Notes: generated from the sequence alone by a model not told the origin. Shown: positions 10,601 through 18,975, numbered from the stretch's first letter. The stretch: DNA of 38,990 bases from PGYR01 sp041595255 (GCA_041595255.1 JBFHKR010000009.1:1-38990), one strand, 5' to 3'. Program-made: numbers and translations.

Positions 10601-12745
10601 AATTATACCTCTACCTTTTAATGTAATACATCCCGACGCGTAGCAACCAGTCGCGGGAGTTTCTTGGAAACATAGTTTATCATAGTATAATGAATCCGTT
10701 ATTGGTCTGAATCTAACCCTTACATCTCTTTCTTCATTTGGCGGAATGGTTGCAAATCTACCACCTGGAAAATAGTAAGCTTCTCCCCTACTAATACTAA
10801 AGCTAACTGTAAATTCATCAAGTCCATTATTTCTTATTTTTATATTTCTTTCTAATTCTTGTCCCACAAAAACATTACCATAGTCAACAGTATCAACTGT
10901 GAAAGTTAAATCTGGATGAATTGATTTTCCTTTTACAATTATTGGTTTTCTGAGCGTACAGCCACCAGCTTTTACTACAATAAACACTGTATCTATAAAA
11001 TTACCTGCAACTTTAGGTAAGAACCTAATTAGTTTTACTTGATAGCTTTTCTCAGGTTCCAATGTTTGAGGTTGAGATTTAATAAAACGTACAAATTCGA
11101 AATGTGTAGGTACTTCAACATCAGTTATAATAATATTCTGGCTAGATAAATTTTCCCAATAAAACAAAGTTTCGTCAGAAGGGAAATCCTTACAAATAGT
11201 TCCAAAATCTATAGAGTCCAGTTGTTCATCTTTTGTACCAAACTTAGTTAAGCTTATTATATTTTCTACAGCTCCAGTTAATGGTATAATTCCGGCACCA
11301 GCACACTGATCAGTTGATTGTATTCTTAATGTATCATAAAATATATTTGCTACACTCCCAGATCTAAATCTAATGACTAAATTAGTACTTTGCCCTGGAG
11401 AGAGAGTTACTGGTAATGTAGGAGAGACTATCGAATAGTATTGAGGCAAATTGACATTGTAACCAGTAATTGTTACAGGTTTTTGAGTACCAAAGTTAGC
11501 AGTATTATTAGTAACTTTTAAATTGATATCTTTGTATGGCTCTTCTATACAGAATGCTTTTAATATTCCAAAACCAAGAGTATCTGCATTATATTTTAAT
11601 TCTGTTTCCCTAGTTATTGTCCATTGTCTCTTATTACCAGCAAGTAAATCAAACCCGCAAACATCATCTCTTATCAATCTTATTTGTGGTTTAATAGTTC
11701 CTATAAAGTCACTATCTACATAAAATTCAAATGTAATAGGTGTATTAGGCGGTAGAGTTAGGTAACTACCTGAATAATCGAAGTAAGGTCTAAATTCTGG
11801 AGTAATCCAAATATATGCTCTTGAACCACACAGTGAAGTATCAGTTACTGTTATTGAATATTTCTTTCTGGTAGTACATCTAATAGTATCTACTTGTACA
11901 GGATCTGTTACTACAAATGGTCTATATTCAGGCCTATCATTTTTACTTTGAGTAAAAGTTAAACCAGAGAGAAGGTTAGCGTTATTATTAGTAGTTACAT
12001 CACAAGGAGAATAATTTCCAGGATCTTCATTACATCTAAAATATGCTATTAACCCAGGTTCATTTCCGTTTCTTCTCTTGTCTTTCTCGCAGATTATCTC
12101 TGACATTGGTAGAGCTCTATTCCATATTTTTATTTCGTCCATCACTCCACGAAATGTTCTATAGTTATTGTTGTTAGTTAGTTCATTTGCTCTACCAAAT
12201 TGAGTGTCGTTACTATTTTTCTTTAAGGTTGAAATTGGATAACTTGTATTAGTGGCTTCAGCAATTAGCTCTCCGTCTAAGTAAATTAATGCCTTATTTT
12301 GTGAACCATCAAATACTGCTGCTAAATGATGCCATTCATTGTTAATAGTTATTGGGTTTGATTGTGCAATGGTATTATCAACTTCTTTTAATTCAGAAGT
12401 TGGGTGATTTATTTCAAATACTATTCTATTACTTGGATCATAATATAGTTGCCATACATCTGATTTATCGACTGTTGGCCCCCATTTACCTGCAAAATAA
12501 TTTCTCTTTCCTAATTCTAAATCAGGTTTTATCCACATCTCAATTGTCATAGCATCACTAAGACCATTTAATGTAGCATTATGCTTTAAATTCATAAAAT
12601 GTGCAGATTGCCCTCTATTATTTACAAAATCAAGACCATTTCCTATACATCTAGTTAATGGCCACTGATTACACGCTTGAGAGCTTAACATGTAAGGTAA
12701 TGCAAATATTATAATTACAGCTAATATGTGAGTTTTTTTTATCAT
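7655..12745 (-). CDS. Giant T9SS-exported surface protein: LamG, choice-of-anchor-D and cohesin-like domains
   Basis: A 1696-residue protein with a Sec signal peptide (about 1-22, MIKKTHILAVIIIFALPYML...). A LamG/concanavalin-like domain (about 45-225) shows AMTIEMWIKPD and GVMDEIKIWNRALP. A long array of ASH-like/choice-of-anchor-D beta-sandwiches (about 380-1190 and 1330-1450) follows, with repeated 'xxxFGxVxVGxxxxxxIxLxNxS' units. Two segments (about 1190-1315 and 1450-1590) look cohesin-like: 'FDIIDIDCQIFYDTTLFEYIG' and 'WMIDMHFDMNITYDPYSLKYLEA' resemble the cohesin strand-plus-acidic pattern, but this is a visual call. The last ~90 residues (QNFPNPWSNESTISLNLE ... GIYYYTLETE..KQTKQMVIVK) are a clear type A T9SS sorting domain. 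It overlaps the DUF1501 gene by 4 nt and is the last gene of its unit. The role is probably a surface adhesin or scaffold; the ligand is unknown. Confidence 0.88.
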   Translation of the reverse strand: MIKKTHILAVIIIFALPYMLSSQACNQWPLTRCIGNGLDFVNNRGQSAHFMNLKHNATLNGLSDAMTIEMWIKPDLELGKRNYFAGKWGPTVDKSDVWQLYYDPSNRIVFEINHPTSELKEVDNTIAQSNPITINNEWHHLAAVFDGSQNKALIYLDGELIAEATNTSYPISTLKKNSNDTQFGRANELTNNNNYRTFRGVMDEIKIWNRALPMSEIICEKDKRRNGNEPGLIAYFRCNEDPGNYSPCDVTTNNNANLLSGLTFTQSKNDRPEYRPFVVTDPVQVDTIRCTTRKKYSITVTDTSLCGSRAYIWITPEFRPYFDYSGSYLTLPPNTPITFEFYVDSDFIGTIKPQIRLIRDDVCGFDLLAGNKRQWTITRETELKYNADTLGFGILKAFCIEEPYKDINLKVTNNTANFGTQKPVTITGYNVNLPQYYSIVSPTLPVTLSPGQSTNLVIRFRSGSVANIFYDTLRIQSTDQCAGAGIIPLTGAVENIISLTKFGTKDEQLDSIDFGTICKDFPSDETLFYWENLSSQNIIITDVEVPTHFEFVRFIKSQPQTLEPEKSYQVKLIRFLPKVAGNFIDTVFIVVKAGGCTLRKPIIVKGKSIHPDLTFTVDTVDYGNVFVGQELERNIKIRNNGLDEFTVSFSISRGEAYYFPGGRFATIPPNEERDVRVRFRPITDSLYYDKLCFQETPATGCYASGCITLKGRGIIDKFRFNPEVMKIENVIACQDSVNEVYIVNESPVNLNLKNFYLNDPSKRFEIIEPVGDTNSLKSFTTNLANGDSIKFKFRYTPNDLTNDRADKAFLEFSDQDNQDWFAFLQASSTLPKLFMQDNNAFGTVEVGERPTQKIVLENISSIPVHLDSLSIGANFNILYPNTIVNRTLEPRDTIQIIVEFVPTAAINYTTKLTSYSSEPCLVQNEVSFSGKGKIIPIEIVSTLVTFGFVKSCDCETSELTLANNSRVNDAVIDNIWIDGIGIVGPAYPEYFTWSSDIAPNGNDVPYSIPPLTKDTIRVTYCPSSPSIRDSLNHSALMHIDAHGMSPDGLTEVWRLQKPYDRFLAGRQTLIYEPEPLFSQFPPTLVATTSPVPQFIRITIPEIDYNPDRETIVIDSITFEPDDNVFFAQDTLTKTDKNIVYSANQDTLIIQVDFKPRISRDYIGKMKIHFAEPCNGIDTTVVVAGTGLAFPAPMPFEFTPNDLIQSYEVISCDTLLLPVYAFQLMNFDIIDIDCQIFYDTTLFEYIGNESSYLGNTYPDTSICARYNAKLSMNKTDSSSVFVSMDNFCSIDSLTPLFIAKFTPKVNQTISTTFTLDSFSFNSKGIIPYRLIPNGPKIDVTILKSEVSILNNIDYDTVYVLDCKLDTFIVQNTGDVPFQLSQIVNLPPDVNIVSINPPLTDTLFPSALAEVILEFCPKQIGDYYSMSNSEIFDPCYMVDSNIIMGYGFAPPFELLADVSSNFSIIDTVYGSIGDTVLIPIYIDKDIMANYKGIDHWMIDMHFDMNITYDPYSLKYLEAYSIIPTSPATSNLVNHGNLELKFIDVDTLRASQIAELKMLVTIPIDTTTLFDITINNFGSDYIYFLDIYNSIQNNLFNTGKSCRISHIVRRESDVLKQNFPNPWSNESTISLNLESVSNPTLKLYDATGKLVRLLLDGKKSFETGNYDILIYSNDLVPGIYYYTLETENIKQTKQMVIVK

Positions 12746-14334
12746 TTCAATATATTCAAAGGTGCACTATACCTTTTATTCTCAATTGTTAATGTTACCA
12801 TATAATGTCCAGTTCTTAAACCACTAAATTCGAATTTATTAGATCCATTATATAACATTCCATTATAAATGTGTTTTACAACTCTACCATCAGTAGCATA
12901 TACTTTTATATCACCCATGACAGATTGTTTCAAATCGAATCTAATATTACATACACCTGACTGATAAACTGGATTCGGATACAATTCTAAACCTGGTCGA
13001 CCATTTGTAAAAACGTAGTCTTTAACTCCCGCTTTAACTCTCGGTTTCAAAATACCCATAGGTAAAATTGGTTCTCCGAATATTTCTTCTGTATCTAATT
13101 CTGTAGCTCCAAACCAAGTTTCTAAGAAATCAGTATAAAGTCTCCTAAAATCGAATTGGAATCTGGGGTTACCATTATTATCTAAATCAGAAAGATTAGG
13201 TGGCTCTCCAGCACGTCCAAAGTTTATACTATCATCATGAGCAAACATAAACATAACATTACTTGATCCATGATCAGACCCCCTACTTCCATTGTCATAA
13301 GCCCTACGACCAAATTCAGATGTTGTTAGACCTGCTACTCTTTTTGAGAACCCTTGGATAGTAGCATCTTTCATAAATAATGAAATTGCTGAAGCTAATT
13401 GATTTAGCAATATTGGGTGTTGTCCAGCCAATGGCTCATTCATTTGCTGAACATGAGAGTCGAAACTACTTAATCTTAAATGATATACTTTAGTTTTCAA
13501 GCCTCCTGATATAAGTTTAGATATTAAACCCATCTTAGCAGCTAATCCTGTGGTAGGATAATTTACTGCGTTGATACCTTTATCATAGGCTAATTTCACT
13601 TCTTGAGAGTAAATTTCTGATTGTTCTGCAATAGTATGAATAAAATTAAATTCATTCTCGAAGTTAGTATCACCTTGAAATTTATTTTCAAAAGGAGTTA
13701 ATCCTTTACCAAGGTTATAAAAGCTATTAGGGTCTGTTAGAGCTATACCCATATGACCTTTCTCACTCCTAAATTCTAGAGGTACTTCTCCACCTATTGA
13801 AATTCCAAGTGGATGTTCGGGAATCTCAAAAGGATAATTATCTAATTTAGAAGCAAAATATCTACCAAGCCAACCATCTAATAGTTTTATACTTGGGTCA
13901 GTATTAACAATCCCACTAGACCATATGTCAGATGATCTGAAATGTGACATAGTATAATTTTCATATCCAACTCTTTCAATTATTGCAAGATTTCTATTTT
14001 GTAATAATCCAAGAAATCCATCGTTTTCGACATTTGTAACAAGAGCCGGATGTAAATATAAATCACTACTCTGAAATCGAATTGCATCTTCTTCTTTTAG
14101 TGCAATGTTAGGTCTTAGGTTATAATATTCATCTTGTTGTAGAGGAATTACAGTATTCAATCCATCATTACCACCAAATAAATCAATAAGAATCATTATA
14201 CTGTCATCTTCAAGAAAGTTATCAGCCGTTTGTACTCTATTACTTCTGATAGGATTTGTCTTAGCTATATAAGGATGTAAACTAAGAGCTGAACCTGTTG
14301 CTAATGTAGTTGCTATAAAATCTCTTCTTTTCAT
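12742..14334 (-). CDS. DUF1501 protein with Tat-like signal and T9SS sorting domain
   Basis: A 530-residue DUF1501 (sulfatase-superfamily-like) protein. The N-terminus MKRRDFIATTLATGSALS has a twin-arginine-like RRDFI motif followed by a short hydrophobic stretch. Family motifs are LIDLFGGNDGLNTVIPL, HFRSSDIW, EFGRRAYDNGSRGSDHGSSN and the FDSHVQQ region. The final ~85 residues (ELYPNPVYQSGVCNIRFDLK ... GHYMVTLTIENKRYSAPLNI) fit a type A T9SS C-terminal domain. DUF1501 proteins are nearly always encoded next to DUF1800 proteins, as here (9 nt gap upstream). The biochemical function of the pair is not established. Its stop overlaps the start of the giant surface protein by 4 nt, implying translational coupling. 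Confidence 0.92.
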   Translation of the reverse strand: MKRRDFIATTLATGSALSLHPYIAKTNPIRSNRVQTADNFLEDDSIMILIDLFGGNDGLNTVIPLQQDEYYNLRPNIALKEEDAIRFQSSDLYLHPALVTNVENDGFLGLLQNRNLAIIERVGYENYTMSHFRSSDIWSSGIVNTDPSIKLLDGWLGRYFASKLDNYPFEIPEHPLGISIGGEVPLEFRSEKGHMGIALTDPNSFYNLGKGLTPFENKFQGDTNFENEFNFIHTIAEQSEIYSQEVKLAYDKGINAVNYPTTGLAAKMGLISKLISGGLKTKVYHLRLSSFDSHVQQMNEPLAGQHPILLNQLASAISLFMKDATIQGFSKRVAGLTTSEFGRRAYDNGSRGSDHGSSNVMFMFAHDDSINFGRAGEPPNLSDLDNNGNPRFQFDFRRLYTDFLETWFGATELDTEEIFGEPILPMGILKPRVKAGVKDYVFTNGRPGLELYPNPVYQSGVCNIRFDLKQSVMGDIKVYATDGRVVKHIYNGMLYNGSNKFEFSGLRTGHYMVTLTIENKRYSAPLNILK

Positions 14335-14343
14335 TTCATCACC

Positions 14344-15963
14344 TTATGCTAAATGTATATCAGGAACTCTGATAAGTTCTTGAAAGAATGTGTTTAAAAA
14401 TTTACCTATGTCTTCACTACCACTGTTATAATCTTGAGTCCAATTGTTTGTATCTACTTTTGATATACTTTCTATTCTATTTTTTAATACAGTAATTCTT
14501 TCTGGAGACACTGATTTTGGTAAAGTATATTCAATTAATTCTTTGAATACAATTTCAAAGTTTGATGGACTTGGGAACTCAGATAAGAAATCTAACCAAG
14601 CAGTATTAGTTTTATTACTAATTAGGTTTTTCAAATGATTTACTCTACGAGGATAAGTTTTAGTTGAAATCCAACTTCTATATCCGCTCCAACCGCTAAC
14701 ATTTGGAGGGTCATATATCTCTTGTTCTAAATCATCTAAAGCTGCAGTGGAGTTGACATATTTTACTTTTAATAGCTTTTCTAAATTGACAATCAATTCT
14801 ACTGGTTGTTTGATTTGAACACCAATGTTAGCTTTCTCGTAGAAGTGCTTACTTTTGAATAACTTACGAAACACAGGTAATAACTCAAAATTATTCGCTA
14901 TAAATTCAGTTGCTAATTCATTTATGAATAATTGATCGTATTTGGATGGACTACTATAAACGAAATGACTATATATCTTTGTACATATAAAGCGTGCAAT
15001 TGGTTCAGGTCTTCTCCTGAATAGAATCTCAATCAGACCTTTAACTTCGCCGTCACGAACTTTATCCATAGTATTATCTTCTTCTGCCCTAGCTGGAATA
15101 GTCTCACCCATAATCTGTTTAGAATCTAGATCATGGTCTTTTGCAGAAAAATATGTGTCAAAAAATTCGAATGGTTTAGGATCTTGTCTATGCGCTGAAA
15201 CTCTCCACCCCGTCAAAGCTCTAGCTGCTTCACGTATATCACCTTCACTGTAATTACCAATTCCCATAGTAAATAACTCCATCAACTCTCTAGCGTAGTT
15301 TTCATTCGGATTCTTACCGGAACTAAGATTCAAACTTTGATAAAGTAAATATGCGCCATCTAAAGTCATTTCTTCTACAAATTTTTTAAAATTCCCTAGT
15401 CTGTACTTCCTAATAGTTTGATTACTTCTATATATCAATGGAGGTGGAATATAACCTTGAGTATCATAAGTGAATTCAATACACCAGTGTGTATGCCAGA
15501 AAAAAGTTAATCTTTCACTAACTATACTATTCTTTACATTTATTATATCATTAGACATATGACTAATCCACCAATCTACAAACTCTGCATATCTGGCTTT
15601 GTGAGTCCCTTCTATTGTTCCTCTGATAGTTACATGTACTTTAGAAGGGTCTTCTTCTACTGTATTTACCCAAGTCAATTGACCACTGGAAGGTAGTCTA
15701 CCTTCATTTATAGGTAGATAATCTAATCCGTCACCCAAAAGTTCATCAACTACTTCAGATATAGGCCTATCCTTTATAATATCTACTTCAACAGGTGTAG
15801 GACCAAAAGTAATTCGTCTAAGTAAATGCTTAGCTTTCTCATCAGTTAGATTTCCTTCTTCTTCTTCCAATGAAAGAGTCACATTTCTTAATTGATTTTT
15901 ATTATATAATTCTGAATTATATAAAGTTTTATCTTCCGACTCTTTTAGTTTAATCTTTTTCAT
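14344..15963 (-). CDS. DUF1800 protein, partner of the DUF1501 protein
   Basis: A 539-residue DUF1800 family protein. Recognisable family motifs in order: AKHLLRRITFGPTPVEVD (about 44-61), RLTFFWHTHW (WHxHW core), NPNENYARELMELFTMG, and YSEGDIREAARALTGWR. It ends shortly after an RVPDIHLA tail. The N-terminus is highly charged and has no obvious signal peptide, unlike its DUF1501 neighbour. The ATG is supported by the coupling distance of 16 nt to menA. No enzymatic activity is established for the family. Order in the unit is menA, DUF1800, DUF1501, giant surface protein. Confidence 0.92.
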   Translation of the reverse strand: MKKIKLKESEDKTLYNSELYNKNQLRNVTLSLEEEEGNLTDEKAKHLLRRITFGPTPVEVDIIKDRPISEVVDELLGDGLDYLPINEGRLPSSGQLTWVNTVEEDPSKVHVTIRGTIEGTHKARYAEFVDWWISHMSNDIINVKNSIVSERLTFFWHTHWCIEFTYDTQGYIPPPLIYRSNQTIRKYRLGNFKKFVEEMTLDGAYLLYQSLNLSSGKNPNENYARELMELFTMGIGNYSEGDIREAARALTGWRVSAHRQDPKPFEFFDTYFSAKDHDLDSKQIMGETIPARAEEDNTMDKVRDGEVKGLIEILFRRRPEPIARFICTKIYSHFVYSSPSKYDQLFINELATEFIANNFELLPVFRKLFKSKHFYEKANIGVQIKQPVELIVNLEKLLKVKYVNSTAALDDLEQEIYDPPNVSGWSGYRSWISTKTYPRRVNHLKNLISNKTNTAWLDFLSEFPSPSNFEIVFKELIEYTLPKSVSPERITVLKNRIESISKVDTNNWTQDYNSGSEDIGKFLNTFFQELIRVPDIHLA

Positions 15964-15979
15964 AACTGTCTCTTTTATA

Positions 15980-16903
15980 TCAGTTTAAAATCGCTGTTAA
16001 TACTAACCCTATAGTAAGTAATAAACCAAACTGCATGTGTAATTGTGCAGTTCTAATATCCATCATAGCTATTGCTTCAGGATTATTTACCTCTGCAATT
16101 GATATATCTTTTATATTTTTTAAAGCTACTGGTAATGAAATTATAATAAGCAGTGTCCAGTAATCAAGTAAACCCGTTAAAACCATAATAACAACACTCA
16201 AATAAGCTCCAAATACTAATATATAGTATTCCTTTTTAGCTGCATTTATGCCTAATATTGTTGCCAAAGTTTTTACCTGTGCTTCAGAATCATGTTTAAT
16301 ATCTCTTATATTATTTGCATTCAGTATTGCAGTAACTAAAAATCCTATTGGTAAAGAAACTATAGCAACATCCATATCAAAAACGCCAGTCAATGAGAAA
16401 AATGATCCAACAACCATAAGTGGTCCCATTAAAAAGAAAACAAGTACATCACCAAGTGCTACATATTTATATCCTATAGGCTTTCCTGTATAAAATATAC
16501 CGCCAGCTATACCTATTAGACCTAAATATAAAATAGGCAAACCATGAACAAAAACTAATATCATTCCTAAAATAAATCCGAGAATAAAAGAAATATAACC
16601 AGCCTTTAATACTGTTTTGGGAGGTAATAAATCCTCAACCAATACTTTACTCGAACCAAATGTATCTTTTCTATCTACTCCTTTTTCTAAGTCATAATAT
16701 TCGCTAACTAAATTGGTACCTGCATGTAATAATATACTCGCAATAATAACAACTGGAAATAAGTACCAAAGAATTTCTCCTTCATAATATGCTAACGCAA
16801 ACATAGCCCCTACTAACACCGGAATTACTGATGCCGAAAATGAAAATGGTCTAACTGCCTGCATTATAAGTGAAGCTTTTGATCTACTTTGAATTTTTGT
16901 CAT
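15980..16903 (-). CDS. menA: UbiA-family prenyltransferase, probably 1,4-dihydroxy-2-naphthoate polyprenyltransferase
   Basis: A 307-residue integral membrane prenyltransferase with about eight or nine hydrophobic segments. The two Asp-rich motifs that bind the isoprenoid diphosphate via Mg2+ are NLVSEYYDLEKGVD (64-77) and NNIRDIKHD (197-205, then KTLATILG). The N(x)nD and 'NNxRDixxD...KTLA' wording is typical of MenA rather than UbiA or ChlG, so menaquinone biosynthesis is the likely role. A near-perfect Shine-Dalgarno, AAGGAGG, lies 5-6 nt before the ATG and overlaps the stop codon of the OmpA gene. It is unusually placed inside an envelope-protein unit, and no other men genes are in the window. 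Confidence 0.88.
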   Translation of the reverse strand: MTKIQSRSKASLIMQAVRPFSFSASVIPVLVGAMFALAYYEGEILWYLFPVVIIASILLHAGTNLVSEYYDLEKGVDRKDTFGSSKVLVEDLLPPKTVLKAGYISFILGFILGMILVFVHGLPILYLGLIGIAGGIFYTGKPIGYKYVALGDVLVFFLMGPLMVVGSFFSLTGVFDMDVAIVSLPIGFLVTAILNANNIRDIKHDSEAQVKTLATILGINAAKKEYYILVFGAYLSVVIMVLTGLLDYWTLLIIISLPVALKNIKDISIAEVNNPEAIAMMDIRTAQLHMQFGLLLTIGLVLTAILN

Positions 16904-16908
16904 TTTAA

Positions 16909-16916
16909 CCTCCTTA
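16909..16916 (-). promoter_or_regulatory. Strong Shine-Dalgarno of menA fused to the OmpA stop codon
   Basis: Read on the minus strand, TAAGGAGG contains both the TAA stop of the OmpA-family gene and a full AGGAGG ribosome-binding site for menA, whose ATG begins at 16903. Most genes here lack such a site, so menA appears set up for strong, termination-coupled translation. Confidence 0.8.
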
Positions 16917-18890
16917 GTTTATTTTTATGGGTGTTTTAACTTCAATAAGTACTGTTCTGCAATAAAACCTACCTTCTGGACTAGAATTATCAAACTTTGG
17001 ATTCTCAGAACCTATACCTATAACTCTATTAAATTTAATTTCTGGCAATAAAGTATTAATATACTCTGCTACATTATCAGCTCGTTTCTGAGAAAGGTCT
17101 TTATTATATAATCTCTCACCTAGAAAATCAGTAGACCCTATAATATCAATTTGTGAATCTTTAGAAATATTATTCACAATAAATTTATCAATCATATTCC
17201 TATTTGCTTCACTTATTAATGATTTATCAAAATCAAACACAATCAAGTTTAACCTTCCTAATTCGAAATCATTATTTTCTTTTTTCACAATAAAAGGGAC
17301 TTTTTTCGTATCAATCCTGCCATCATTTCTAGTGACCATCAATTCAAATTCAAGATTTTCAATTTCAGATTCTGCTATTCTGCTTGTTAAATCATTATTC
17401 AAGTTTATAGTATATTCATTTGTAATAGCTGTTTGATTTGACTCTGTTAAAATTTGTCTATTATTATCTTTTAGTATAATTGTATAATCCTTTATACTTT
17501 CAGATTTCGTATCTAAATTTACTTTTAGTTTATTTTTGTTAGTTGCATACTCCATAAATTGAGAATGGACTATGGGTTGAAGTAATGTAATATCATCTGG
17601 TAATAGTTCTACTCTTCTGTTCTCAGCTAAACCTTCTAAATAACTTGAACTAGTAGGTTGATTTGGAATATCTTCTACTTCAATTAATAATTTTTGAGGG
17701 TTAATTCCCCATTTGCTAATTAAATATTCTTTAACCGTATTAGCTCTACTATATGCAAGAGTTCTCCTCTCGTTTAGTGTTATTTTCTCTTTACCATCAG
17801 TATATCCCTTAATAGTTAGTCCATTTTCTGAGTTCTTAAGTCTATTACCTATTATATCTAATAATCGTTCATATATTCTTAATGAATTTTTTTCCAGTTC
17901 CTGTTCAGAGAAATTTTTGGTATCACCTTTATAATAATATTTATTAGGTAATTTACTTGAACTACTATCAAAGAAAATATATGGTAAAATTGGGTATGTT
18001 TGAGTAACTATTGTTTGTGTAATTTTTAAATCTTCTATTCCAATATTATTAATAGTGTTTATTTCTAAATTTTCTTCAGCTTTTTGAGTCAAAATAGGAA
18101 TTTCTTCAATTGGTTTTATTGATTCAATTTTATCTTCAAATAATTTATCTTCTATTGGAGAATCTAATCTAACTGATATAGTAGCACCTACTCTAAATAG
18201 AGATGTAAACCAATCAATATTATCCATTGAAGAGTTTATTGGATATCTATAGCTTAATTCGGGTGATAATAGAATGGTTTCTGACAAATTAATATCACCG
18301 ATTAAAGAACCAGTTAACCCTTGCGAAACTGATAAGTTATTGAAGTCGTCCTCAGCAACAGTTTCAATTTGTTTACCATTAATTAGAATTCCTGAAGGTT
18401 CTATAATATTTCTAGTTTGGACATATTTTTTTGTTATAGATGCATCAGATAAATCATATCCTATTCTAAGTGCAATAGGTATTGTAGTAATTGGTCTAAC
18501 CTTAAACCCCATATCAAATACAAAATAATTTAAGGTTGCATCCAAATCATTTTGAATTGTCGCCTTTTCATAATTCTGACTAATAGAGTTAAATACTTCG
18601 TAATCATTAGTTTTTGCTGTCAAACTTGCAGGTCGAGAATCAAATAAAAATCTAACATCAGCAGATACGAAATTAGGTAAAAACTCATAATTTAATGAAA
18701 GACCTGTGTAAAAACCGGTCGAAGTACCGTCATTGAACTCTCCACAACAAGTATCACCACTTACAATAGGCAGCATTGTTTCATTCTGAACATAATTACC
18801 ACCTAATAAAATTCCTAACCTAAAAGGTTTGTCATTTTCCGATGAAATTAATAATAATGGAGTTAATAAAATGAGTAAAAGTTTATACAA
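16914..18890 (-). CDS. OmpA-family outer membrane protein with two OmpA C-terminal domains
   Basis: A 658-residue envelope protein. It has a signal peptide (about 1-17, MYKLLLILLTPLLLISS) and an N-terminal beta-rich, barrel-like region (about 24-235) with alternating strands (YTGLSLNYEFLPNFVSADVR). Two OmpA/MotB peptidoglycan-binding domains follow: one about 305-428 (IKGYTDGKE, RRTLAYSRANTVKEYL, NRRVEL), and one about 546-655 (FDFDKSLISEANR, IDIIGSTDFLGE, DLSQKRADNVAEYI). Between them is a strand-rich module. Family role: anchoring the outer membrane to peptidoglycan. It is the first gene of the unit continuing to menA, DUF1800, DUF1501 and the giant protein, so its upstream region probably carries the main promoter. 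Confidence 0.9.
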   Translation of the reverse strand: MYKLLLILLTPLLLISSENDKPFRLGILLGGNYVQNETMLPIVSGDTCCGEFNDGTSTGFYTGLSLNYEFLPNFVSADVRFLFDSRPASLTAKTNDYEVFNSISQNYEKATIQNDLDATLNYFVFDMGFKVRPITTIPIALRIGYDLSDASITKKYVQTRNIIEPSGILINGKQIETVAEDDFNNLSVSQGLTGSLIGDINLSETILLSPELSYRYPINSSMDNIDWFTSLFRVGATISVRLDSPIEDKLFEDKIESIKPIEEIPILTQKAEENLEINTINNIGIEDLKITQTIVTQTYPILPYIFFDSSSSKLPNKYYYKGDTKNFSEQELEKNSLRIYERLLDIIGNRLKNSENGLTIKGYTDGKEKITLNERRTLAYSRANTVKEYLISKWGINPQKLLIEVEDIPNQPTSSSYLEGLAENRRVELLPDDITLLQPIVHSQFMEYATNKNKLKVNLDTKSESIKDYTIILKDNNRQILTESNQTAITNEYTINLNNDLTSRIAESEIENLEFELMVTRNDGRIDTKKVPFIVKKENNDFELGRLNLIVFDFDKSLISEANRNMIDKFIVNNISKDSQIDIIGSTDFLGERLYNKDLSQKRADNVAEYINTLLPEIKFNRVIGIGSENPKFDNSSPEGRFYCRTVLIEVKTPIKIN

Positions 18891-18918
18891 ATAACCCTCT
18901 TTTTCTTATAATAAACAA

Positions 18919-18975
18919 TGAAACAAAAAAACGTTACATTTTTGTTTAACTTTTTTTAATGTTATTTTTGTTTCA
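18919..18975. repeat. Interrupted inverted repeat between divergent OmpA and BNR-protein genes
   Basis: Perfect 11-bp arms (18919-18929 TGAAACAAAAA and 18965-18975 TTTTTGTTTCA) flank a second 5-bp pair (18936-18940 ACATT and 18958-18962 AATGT). It fills the centre of the divergent intergenic region and overlaps the proposed promoter of the BNR gene, so it could be an operator. Low-complexity A/T runs limit confidence. Confidence 0.45.
18942..18970 (+). promoter_or_regulatory. Bacteroidota-type promoter (TTG / TAnnTTTG) for the BNR-repeat gene
   Basis: TTG at 18942-18944, an 18-nt spacer, and TATTTTTG at 18963-18970 match the TTG-N19-TAnnTTTG consensus of Bacteroidota housekeeping promoters. 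It lies 44 nt upstream of the ATG at 19015, which itself has an AAAGGA Shine-Dalgarno at 19002-19007. Confidence 0.55.
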
